NCBI GenBank assembly: GCA_963383645.1
Contig: OY726565.1
Coordinates: 30,064,034 to 30,128,033 of the forward strand
Length of the DNA stretch: 64,000 bases
Direction of reading: 5' to 3'
Source: Muscardinus avellanarius
Taxonomy: Eukaryota; Chordata; Mammalia; Rodentia; Gliridae
The position numbers were made by a program, and so were the translations under genes. Below are positions 33,512-42,815 of this stretch, one piece after another. Below the pieces are notes generated by a model. It was not told where the DNA came from, did not search any database, and was given only the letters and a program-made list of their open reading frames with translations. The stretch's first letter is position 1. Every line of letters begins with the position of its first letter.

Positions 33512-36391
33512 CCGATCCAACACTTGATGGTCCCAGTAGTGGCCTGGCTACTCAGTGGACTGATCCAGACCTCGCTGGCTCAAGCAGCGGCCTTGCCTCA
33601 TGGGAGGCCCCAGGTCTAGTCTCGCTGGCCCCTGCATCGGTCTAACCCCTAAGCTGGCTTTGGTCCTGGCCTTGGAGGCCGCAGGAGTGGCCTTGCCTCA
33701 CGGCAGGCTCCAATGCTGGCCTTGCTGGCCCCAGCATCAGCCACACCCCTCGGCAGGCTCCAATCCCGGGCTCGGAGTCCTCAGTACCAGCCTTGCCTCA
33801 TGGCAGGCTCCGGTGCCGGCCTCACTGCCCCAGCACCGGCCTAACCCCTCGGCAGGTTCCGTTCCCGGGTTAGGAGGCCCCAGCACTGGCCATGTCTCAC
33901 GGCAGGCTCCGATGCTGGCCTCACCTCACGGCAGGCTCCGATGCCGGCCTCGCTGGCCCCAGCACCGGCCTAACCACTCGGCCGGCTCCGATATTGGCCG
34001 CGGAGGTCCCAGCACCGGCCATGCCTCACGGCAGGCTGCGATGCCGGCCTCACTGGCCCCAGCACCGGCCTAACCCCTCGGCAGGCTCCGATCCCAGCCT
34101 CAGAGAACCCAGCACTGGTCATGCCTCACGGCAGGCTCCGATGTCGGCCTCGCTGGCCCCAGCACCGGCCTAACCCCTCGGCAGGCTCTTATCCTGGCCT
34201 CGAGGCCCCAGTACCGGCCTTGCCTCAAGGCAGGCTCTGATGCCAGCCTCACTGGCCCCAGCACCGGCCTAACCCCTCGGCAGGCTCCGATCCCGGCCTC
34301 GGAGGCCCCAGCACTGGTCATGCCTCAAGGCAGGCTCTGATGCCGGCCTCGCTGGCCCCAGCACCGGCCTAACCCCTCGGCAGGCTCTTATCCTGGCCTC
34401 AGAGGCCCCAGTACCGGCCTTGCCTCACGGCAGGCTCTGATGCCAGCCTCACTGGCCCCAGCACCGGCCTAACCCCTCGGCAGGCTCCAATCCCGGCCTC
34501 GGAGGCCCCAGCACTGGTCATGCCTCAAGGCAGGCTCTGATGCCGGCCTCGCTGGCCCCAGCACCGGCCTAACCCCTCGGCAGGCTCTTATCCTGGCCTC
34601 AGAGGCCCCAGTACCGGCCTTGCCTCATGGCAGGCCCCGATGCCGGCCTAACTGGCCCCAGCACCGGCCTAAACCCTCGGCAGGCTCAGATCCCGGCCTC
34701 GGAGGCCCCAGCACTGGTCATGCCTCAAGGCAGGCTCCGATGCTGGCCTCGCTGGCCCCAGCACCGGCCTAACCCCTCGGCAGGCTCTTATCCTGGCCTC
34801 GGAGGCCCCAGTACCGGCTTTGCCTCACGGCAGGCCCCGATGCCAGCCTAACTGGCCCCAGCACCGGCCTAACCCCTCGGCAGGCTCCGATCCCGGCCTC
34901 GGAGACCCCAGCACTGGTCATGCCTCACGGCAGGCTCCGATGCTGGCCTCGCTGGCCCCAGCACCGGCCTAACCCCTCAGCAGGCTCTTATCCTGGCCTC
35001 GGAGGCCCCAGTACCGGCCTTGCCTCACGGCAGCTCCGATGCCGGCCACACTGGCCCCAGCACCAGCCTAACCCCTCGGCAGGCTCCAATCCCGGCCTCG
35101 GAGACCCCAGCACTGGTCATGCCTTACGGCAGGCTCCGATGCCAGCCTCGCTGGCCCCAGCACCGGCCTAACCTCTTAACAGGCTCTTATCCTGGCCTCG
35201 AGGCCCCAGTACCGGCCTTGCCTCAAGGCAGGCTCCAATGCCGGCCTCACTGGCCCCAGCACCGGCCTAACCCCTCGGCATGCTCCGATCCCGGCCTCGG
35301 AGGCCCCAGCACTGGTCATGCCTCAAGGCAGGCTCCGATGCCGGCCTTGCTGGCCCCAGCACCGGCCTAACCCTTCAGCAGGCTCTTATCCTGGCCTCGG
35401 AGGCCCCAGTACCGGCCTTGCCTCACGGCAGGCTCTGATGCCGGCCTCGCTGGCCCCAGCACCAGCCTAACCTCTTAAGGCTCTTATCCTGGCCTCAAGG
35501 CCCCAGTACCGGCCTTGCCTCAAGGCAGGCTCCAATGCCGGCCTCACTGGCCCCAGCACCAGCCTAACCCCTCGGCAGGCTCCGATCCCAGCCTCGGAGA
35601 CCCCAGCACTGGTCATGCCTTACGGCAGGCTCTGATGCCGGCCTCGCTGGCCCCAGCACCGGCCTAACCTCTTAACAGGCTCTTATCCTGGCCTCGAGGC
35701 CCCAGTACCGGCCTTGCCTCAAGGCAGGCTCCAATGCCGGCCTCACTGGCCCCAGCACCAGCCTAACACCTCGGCATGCTCCAATCCCGGCCTCGGAGGC
35801 CCCAGCACTGGTCAGGCCTTACAGCAGGCTCCGATGCCGGCCTCGCTGGACCCAGCACCATCCTAACCCCTTGGCAGGCTCTTATCCTGGCCTCGGAGGC
35901 CCCAGTACCAGCCTTGCCTCAAGGCAGGCTCCAATGCCAGCCTCGCTGGCCCCAGCACCGGCCTAACCCCTCGGCAAGCTCCAATCCCGGCCTTGGATGC
36001 CCCAGCACTGGTCATGCCTCAAGGCAGGCTCCGATGCCGGCCTCGCTGGCCCCAGGACCGGCCTAACCCCTTGGCAGGCTCTTATCCTGGCCTCGGAGGC
36101 CCCAGTACCAGCCTTGCCTCACGGCAGGCTCCGATGCCGGCCTCGCTGACCCCAGCACCGGCCTAACCCCTCAGCGAGTTCCGGACCCGACCTTGGAGGC
36201 CCTAGCACAAGCCTTGCCTCATGGCAGGCTCCAATGCCGGCCTCGCTGGCCTCAGCATCGGTCTAACCCCTCGGCAGTTTCCAATCTCGGCCACGGAGGC
36301 CTCAATAGTGGCCTTGCCTCACAGCAAGCTCCGATGTCGGCCACTGGCCCCGGCGCCCGCCTAACCCCTCAGCAGGTTCCGATCACTGTCT
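33512..36391 (-). repeat. VNTR of the complete composite copy (200-bp higher-order array)
   Basis: About 29 dimers of 48+52 bp. The marker 'gcactggtca' occurs at 34111, 34311, 34511, 34711, 34911, 35110, 35309, 35607, 35804 and 36004: intervals of 200, 200, 200, 200, 199, 199, 298, 197 and 200. A four-half-unit higher-order repeat is therefore amplified and one interval has gained a 100-bp dimer. It is about 1 kb longer than the array in the other young copy, so array length varies between near-identical elements. Confidence 0.96.
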
Positions 36392-36869
36392 CTGTGGTTA
36401 TTATTTCAAAGGTTCCAGGTGTAATGTATCAGATCTCTGCCTCCCCTGAGTATTGGCCACTGGCATTGCCACTGCCTCCACCGTTTCAAATCCTTCCCAG
36501 GCTCTTTTTCCACTCTGAATGTTGTCCAGTGTTCCTAAGCATGCGTGATGGTAGCATTCGACATTTGGTGTAATTTCTCCAAAAAAATAAAGTTGGTAAG
36601 ATCCGGTTTCTGCTTCTCCTGAATACAAGTCTCCACCACCATCGCGGAGAACTCTTTCAACACCGCATTTCTCCTTGGTCTCCGCTAAACTCTCTCCTTA
36701 TATGTGATGTCTGAGATTCTTAACAATATAGAGAAATAGCAGTCCTCTTTCATGGTGAATTTTTCCATAAGTTCCAGTGCATTTAGATAAGTTTTGTCTG
36801 CATCTCCAGTGTCCTGGCATCCATAACGGCTTTCTTACCTCCTCTCCGATATTTTTCTTTATCTTTTTC

Positions 36870-37088
36870 TGTTCTGGGCCCGGTTTCTCCAGGGGTCTGG
36901 CGTGCTACTAGCAGTTCGGCCCGGGGCCCAGAGTCCCGCGACCTGGGCCCCAGCTGGCGTGCCCCGCGACCCCGGCCCAGAACCCAGCATCTTACTGGGC
37001 CTGGTTTCTCCAGGGGTCTGGCGTGCTACGCACAGTACGGCCGGGGCCCAGAGTCCCGCGACCCGAGCCCCAGCTGGCGTGCCCCGCC
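36870..37088 (-). promoter_or_regulatory. GC-rich 5' tandem module of the complete composite copy
   Basis: Two repeats, period 121 bp: 'aggggtctggcgtgctac' begins at 36891 and 37012. The element's 5' terminus reads 'ggcggggcacgccagctggg' on the minus strand and abuts the target-site duplication, so this is a true 5' end rather than a truncation. CpG-rich; promoter role inferred. Confidence 0.55.
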
Positions 37089-37111
37089 AAAATCCCTTAC
37101 TTTAAAGGAAA

Positions 37112-37295
37112 GAAAAATGCTGGGTGTTCTGGCACACGCTTGTAATCCCCACGCTTGGGAGGCAGAGACAAGAGGATCACGCAGATTCGAAGCCAGCCAC
37201 GCTGGCTTAGGAGACCCTGTTCCCAAATTTAAAAAATATAAAATAGGTCTGGGAGTGTAGCCCTAAGGTAGAAGGGCTTCCAGTACCACAAAAGT
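37112..37295 (+). mobile_element. B1-dID SINE
   Basis: 'gctgggtgttctggcacacg' head to 'agggcttccagtaccac', followed by (AAAT)n. Lies just right of the composite element's duplication. Confidence 0.9.
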
Positions 37296-37301
37296 AAATA
37301 A

Positions 37302-37332
<31 letters not shown>

Positions 37333-37333
37333 A
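37296..37333. repeat. (AAAT)n microsatellite
   Basis: Tetranucleotide repeat in the SINE tail. Confidence 0.95.
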
Positions 37334-37604
37334 AGAAGAACTAATAATATTAAAGTTAACAGTTGAAGGAGGCTGGGTTAGGCTCAATATGGAAGAATTT
37401 TATGACATCTTGGCAAAAAGTACTGTTCACAAATAATGTGTTTCTTATTACTAGAAATATGCAAGCAGAGACCATGGAACTTCTTCTCAGGGACACTGCA
37501 GAAAGTATTCATATTTTGGAGAGAAAGATAGACTAGAAATCAGTTCATGTCCTTTCAATTGTGGGATTTTATTTCTTTTATCAAAAACCAAATTTTAACA
37601 ATTC

Positions 37605-37608
<4 letters not shown>

Positions 37609-37644
<36 letters not shown>
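37609..37644. repeat. (AT)n microsatellite
   Basis: Pure AT run of about 36 bp. Confidence 0.97.
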
Positions 37645-37647
<3 letters not shown>

Positions 37648-38309
37648 TTATTTTCCTCTTTAATAGCTACAAGAAAATCTATAAAGAAAGATAATTTATA
37701 CCATATTTCAAAACCTAGATGATCATAGAAAAAACATGTGATTAAATAAGTACAGTACCCAGTTTAAAGTTTCAGTAAAATGTATAATTGATGTTACTTT
37801 TTAACATAGTTTACTTGAGGCATTAGGATAGAAATACATATAAATGTTAGTAGAAAATTCAGCCCAGTTCATCTATTTTTATTTTTATTTAAATGTTTTT
37901 GGTTATATTTCTTCAGGTAAGTATATAATTTTTTAAGTGACACTCTTTATTAATAGTTATTAGGGGACAATAAAAAATCAATTAATTAGACACCAGGCAA
38001 GAGACAGGTCCCAAGTTCTGGCTATTTTTTCTTTTTCATCATAATTAAAATTAAAATTTGGATTAGAAAATTCCTAAAATTTTCTTAACCTCCAACTTTA
38101 TTAATTTTCTTGGCAGCATAGATAAACTTATTAGCAAACATACCTGTGTAAATCCTGAAGACTTCCAAAAGTGATCAAAAAGAGGGTCCAGGAAATAAAA
38201 GGACTGCGACACATCTCTGCCTCTTCCACACTTCCATGTTTCACGTGTTACTACTAACATTTAAAGGTGTACAGAGTACTACAGTGCCCCATCAATCAAC
38301 AGAAGATAT
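37645..38309. other. Intergenic DNA, nothing assignable
   Basis: AT-rich unique sequence, no gene or assignable repeat. Confidence 0.5.
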
Positions 38310-38530
38310 TACTGGGTTTTTTTTTAACAATTTTTTATTGAACATAAGTAGTATACATTTACACTATATTTGGTGCCCTCTCCCCCCCCACCCCCATTTT
38401 CTCTCCCCCCCAACCAATGGTTGTCCAGGTTAACCATGTCTTATTCATAATTTTACACATGTTCAGGTGTAGACCCTCATTAATCAAGATCGGCCTTTCT
38501 CCTCTCCTATCTTTCCATTAAAACTTAGCT
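38310..38530 (-). mobile_element. L1 3'-end fragment
   Basis: A-tail complement, 'ttttattgaacataagtagt', C-rich tract, then 'gttgtccaggttaaccatgt' and 'ctcctatctttccattaaaa'. Collinear with 9015-9245. Flanks: 'attactgggttttt' precedes it near 38306 and 'attactgggttttt' recurs at 38535, a probable 14-bp target-site duplication. Confidence 0.72.
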
Positions 38531-39004
38531 AGTTATTACTGGGTTTTTAAGGTTAATCAATTATGCAGTTTGGTATGATGGAATAAAAAAGGAGGATAGA
38601 ATATATGTGTGAGTAAAAGCACCAGAATAAACCCACATCATGTTTGTTATTTCTTTTATTCCATTCTTCTCAAAGACCCACTACTCTATAGCAGTCAAGA
38701 AGTACTGGATTTCTTTTCTAAAGAAATAAGCCATTCTAGAATTTCTATGGAAGCCTAAAATGTCAAACCACTGTGATTTTTAATATTGGTTAAGGTACTA
38801 ATTGGTGCTTTGTAGTCGGGTTTCTTTAATGCCACATCAATGTGACTGTAAAACCACATAGTAGCCAAAAGCCAGTACTCTAAGTTGGCTAGTTAAATAG
38901 GAAAAGTCACAGTAAAGGCTGCTATGTTCCCTTCTTCACTGGATGGGGATAACTTTTTTTTGATCAGAGTAAATTTACAACCTTCATTCCTTTGCACAGC
39001 ATAT

Positions 39005-39475
39005 GTGTTAGCTTTCCATTTCTGTGATAGAAACAATTTAAAATATAAACAACTTATAGCAGTAAAGATTTGGGGGCTCATTTTTTTAGAGATTTGGGTC
39101 CATTGTCAGCTGGCTCCATTGCTTCTAGGCTTTTGGTGTGGCAGTATATCATGGCAGAAGGGTACAACTGAGCAAAAGTGCTTACCTTCTGGTGGCTGGG
39201 AAACAGAGAGAGAAAGATGGTGGAAGGGACTAGGGATAAGATACAGGCCACAAGGGCACACCACCAAGAATTCACTTCTTTCACCCAAGTCCTACTTCTT
39301 ATGGTTTCCACCATGTCTGAGTAGTCCATTCCCATACTAATCCATTGGATTGACCCATTGATGGGTTAGCACCCTCATGATCCAGTCAATTCCCCAAAAG
39401 CCTGTTCTGAACATTGCTTCACTGTGGACCAAACACATAAATCTTTGGGGAATATTCTATATCCAAACTATAAGA
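39005..39475 (-). mobile_element. MaLR-type LTR
   Basis: Antisense MaLR order: 'gtgttagctttccatttctg', 'gatttgggggctcattt', 'aagatggtggaagggactag', 'agcaccctcatgatccagtc', 'acacataaatctttggggaa', 'tatatccaaactata'. Internal frames are not coding. Confidence 0.65.
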
Positions 39476-40294
39476 GTATGTGTATCACCTATTAATCCAA
39501 CATGGACTATTGAGAGGCTAAAATGTTTTAAACAGGCTCTTGAGATTATTTTGTTGATATTGCCTCTATATTATCTGAAAACATATAAGCAAGTTATAAT
39601 CTTGACAAGAACAAATCATAATTGGACATTAACAACTTTCTTGAATCAATGATGAAATAAAACAAACCATTGTTCAATTGTTTTCCTTTTTCCAACAGAG
39701 AAAGCCCACTGCTGTGATTTAAATCCATCATTTGGTGGCTATTTTCTACAACAGCACATGGGTCATATTTTTAGGTCACAGTCTACAATTTACCAGAATA
39801 TAAATTAAAGGTATTACTTGAGACTGAGAATTTGCACCTTGAGTCTAATCATGTGCTGGACACCTCAGCTGGTCCCTCCACTGTGCCACAGAGGCTACAC
39901 TCTATAGACTATATCCAGGATCCCTGACTTCCAGCCAGGTTCACCTAGGAAACTAGCAGTGAGGATGGGACATGCATTCCCCTGCCTCCCTTCCCACAAG
40001 GTCATTCCAGGCTGGCTGTGACTCTCCACTGAAAGTCATTGAAGATGGCTTTACTCACAAGTCTCTCCTTCCCAGTTCTTGTTATAGTTTTCTCTCCTTG
40101 TCCATTCAAGAGTAAGTGATGGCAGTAACTCTGCTGTGACCACCTGGGGGTACTGTGGCAATCCTTTTGGTTTTCCTTACTCTGTGCCCTTGACTTGGTA
40201 AATAACACCTTTTAAAACCATCCTGAAATTGCTCTGAGTAAATCAATCTTTCTTTTTCTCCTTCCTCTTTCTCTCCTATTTTAGATACTGTTCC
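39476..40294. other. Intergenic DNA, possibly old LTR-derived
   Basis: 39850-40290 is less AT-rich than its surroundings and could be an old LTR, but I cannot assign it. No gene seen. Confidence 0.35.
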
Positions 40295-40715
40295 TGTCAG
40301 CATTCTTGCAACTATAATCTAAAGGATTGACCATGTAACTTAGAGGAAAGAAGATTTATTTTCTTATGGTTTTACGTTCTGTCTATGAAAGATGGGGGAC
40401 TGAGTATCTCAGGGTATGGTGGTGGGAGGTGGAAAGAGGGAGAGCATGAAGGCTGTGCTCCTCACATCATGGACATCATGGAAGCTAGAAGCAAGAGAAC
40501 AAGCAGCGGGAGGAGGAGCCATTTATATATTGCCCAAGGCTCCATCACCAGGGACCCACCTCCAACCACACTCTACTGGCCTGGAACAACACCCACATAA
40601 AATCATTACAAAGGATTTGTCAACTACTGGGATTACAACCCTCATGACTCAATTACATCAGCTCCAAACATTAATAAATGAACTCTTTATGGAAAATGTT
40701 ATATCTAACTATAAT
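40295..40715 (-). mobile_element. MaLR-type solo LTR
   Basis: Starts 'tgtcagcattcttgcaacta' and ends 'ttatatctaactataata'. Same family as 50684-51104 and 25031-25424, with 'ctcctcacatcatgga', 'ctactgggattacaaccctc' and 'catgactcaattacatcagc'. Best preserved copy of this LTR in the window. Confidence 0.72.
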
Positions 40716-41099
40716 AGATCCTGATTGTGTCAGATGCATAGGCAAAGTATATTAAAAATATACAATTGCAAGTCATAGAAACTGCCTTGAGACTGTTGAT
40801 TTTGTTTTGTATTTCCTTAAGTTCAGGTTTTTGTCAGTTCTTTCCAATTTGGGGGGGGGGGGCTGTTCATTTTCAAATTCATTAAGGTAAGTAGCTAGTT
40901 ATTTATTTTGCTCTTCAATAACAGTGATACATAATGTACATTTTTTTCTGAGCCTTACTGGTTGCTTGGTTGTACTAGGTTTGAAGGCAATATACCTCAT
41001 ACAATTGGTTTACTACACAATTATTGATGTTTCTGTTAACTGTTTGATCCAGACATTAAATAGCTTTGGTTATTAATTTTTAAGTACTTAAAATTGCTC

Positions 41100-41750
41100 A
41101 TAGAGTCTCCACTTCATTATTTCCTTCTAGTTTAATAATGTATCCTATGTAAGAATTTTTGTGATCAACTACATAATAAATTATTCTTTACTTGGATGTT
41201 TGGAAAAATACATATTTTCTACTTAAAGAATACAAGATTTATATGTTGAACATATCAAGTTTGCTAAAGAAATACTTGTTTTTCTGCCTAGTAAATAGAT
41301 CTGCTTCTGATACAAATTTAAAAATCTTTCACTGTTACTTATGTTCATATCAGGTTCTCTTTGCATTTTAGTGGTCTTGACTCTTCGCATGTTATTATTG
41401 TATTGGTTTTGAATGCAGTTATATGACTGTTACATTTTCATCAACAGATTCATATCATGCAGTATGTCTGTTCTATCAAGATATTTTCATCTCAAATTTT
41501 ATTTTGTTTGATATTAATACTATCATTCCCATTTTCTTTTTGTTTGCTTTTAATTATACTGCTCAATTTTTTATTGGAAAGAAAGACAGAGGGACCGAGA
41601 TTTGATTCTTCACATGAGCTTTGTGAACTCACATATCTGAACTGTGGTTTTTAACACAGTAGCAGGTTCTGTATTTTAGTGGATGAATTCAGTCCATCCA
41701 CTTTAGCCCAGGGTCCAATGCTGTTGATTTTATTCCTTTCACCTTATTTC
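41100..41750 (-). mobile_element. Possible old LINE-1 ORF2 remnant, antisense
   Basis: Text such as 'ttgtttgatattaatactat', 'tcccattttctttttgtttg' and 'gaattcagtccatccacttt' resembles the antisense of the ORF2 region after the reverse transcriptase. Too degraded to define ends. Confidence 0.35.
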
Positions 41751-42179
41751 ATCTTTAACTACTAACTTACAGCGTTGTTTCTGTTTCTTCCCCTTAGTTT
41801 TGTTAGTATGATTAAATTGCTGCTCATTCCTCTTTTCCCCATGTTAACTTAAAGATTCTGGTGTGTTTTTCCATTCGCTTAATGGTTACACTCTCTTTCC
41901 TTGGTCTCCTAAATCAGACACATATGTCACTATGGTTGTTTTGAAAACAAGACAGTACATTCCTGTTCCTCCTACCACAATGCTTCATTCTTACCTACTT
42001 CCCACCTATACAACAAAAATACTTATATTCCTTTCAATAATTTTTTCTTACATATTCCCCCCAACATTTGGGATATTTCTATCTTCATATCAAAATTTAT
42101 TTTACAAAGTATCTCTTCTATTTTAAGAGCCCAGCACTATTATGTATTTTTAGACAGTTTTTTAAACAAATATGTAGAA

Positions 42180-42420
42180 TAATAATGAAATAACATTTAC
42201 TGGGCATATATATTGTTCCAAATTCTCTTCTAAATGCTTTACTTTTAGTAACTCTTAATTCTTTGCAACCATTTTATGTCATAATTCAATCATTATACCC
42301 ATTCTTTATTTTACAGATTAAGTCCCTTCATTTGTAAATTAAATTATTCAAACATCAACAAATGTGTGAAATAATCAGGCAATGAATCCAGGTGTCTTGC
42401 TAAGAACACATGCATGTGAC
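42180..42420 (+). mobile_element. MIR/MIR3-type SINE
   Basis: 'taacatttactgggcatata', 'ctaaatgctttacttttagt', 'ttattttacagattaagtc', 'caatgaatccaggtgtc'. Confidence 0.6.
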
Positions 42421-42733
42421 TCTTTGGCAATTCTGCATTATTATAATGGCTGTGTTTGTTTGTCTGGTTTTAGGTACTTGTGTGGATTGACTTTTGTTTA
42501 GTTATAGTCTTTATCCACAATTTTCCTTATATGGAGAACTTGGGTGAAAATATAATATCTTTTGTCTGAGGAAAGAACCTGAACCTGAATCTGCTCACTG
42601 AAAGAGCAATTGAGGTCCAGTCAGTTTTGATGAAAAGGTACACAGCTAGCTAGCAATATCCCAATGGATGAAAAAAATTATCTTAAGAGATTCTAGTTAT
42701 GAAGGCCATGTTGAAATATCTATCAATGGATAT

Positions 42734-42815
42734 TTCACTTTCAAGCTGTGAATACATATTATTCACTTTCAAGCTGTGAATACAATATTATTCACTTTCA
42801 AGCTGTGAATACAAT
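42734..42815. repeat. Three tandem copies, 28-29-bp period
   Basis: 'ttcactttcaagctgtgaat' begins at 42734, 42762 and 42791. Copies 2 and 3 are more alike ('acaatatt' ends), so the array probably grew in two steps. Confidence 0.95.

Larger units (their letters stand above)
33111..37088 (-). mobile_element. Complete young VNTR composite retrotransposon (type copy)
   Basis: Flanked by a perfect 16-bp target-site duplication AAAATCCCTTACTTTA at 33095-33110 and 37089-37104. On the minus strand: GC-rich 121-bp-period dimer (37088-36870), LINE-1-5'UTR-like monomers (36870-36391), VNTR (36391-33512), 3' domain with CCAAT box and L1-shared end (33511-33150), A-rich tail. Total 3978 bp. Over 228 bp compared base by base (36401-36628 against 19813-20040) it differs from the other young copy at two positions. 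It lacks ORFs for an endonuclease, reverse transcriptase or RNA-binding protein, so it is non-autonomous. Confidence 0.93.

Noticed and set aside
33600..36066. Many open frames of 74-157 codons with repeated Pro/Ser/Gly-rich peptides across the VNTRs
   Set aside because: They follow from the 100-bp repeat, which steps through all three frames. They start and stop at repeat-borne ATG and TAA codons and differ in number between near-identical copies.
33512..36391. CRISPR-like or satellite-array interpretation of the regular repeats
   Set aside because: There are no short repeats with unique spacers, and the genome is mammalian. Target duplications and an A-tail bound the array within a retroelement, so it is not a centromeric satellite block.
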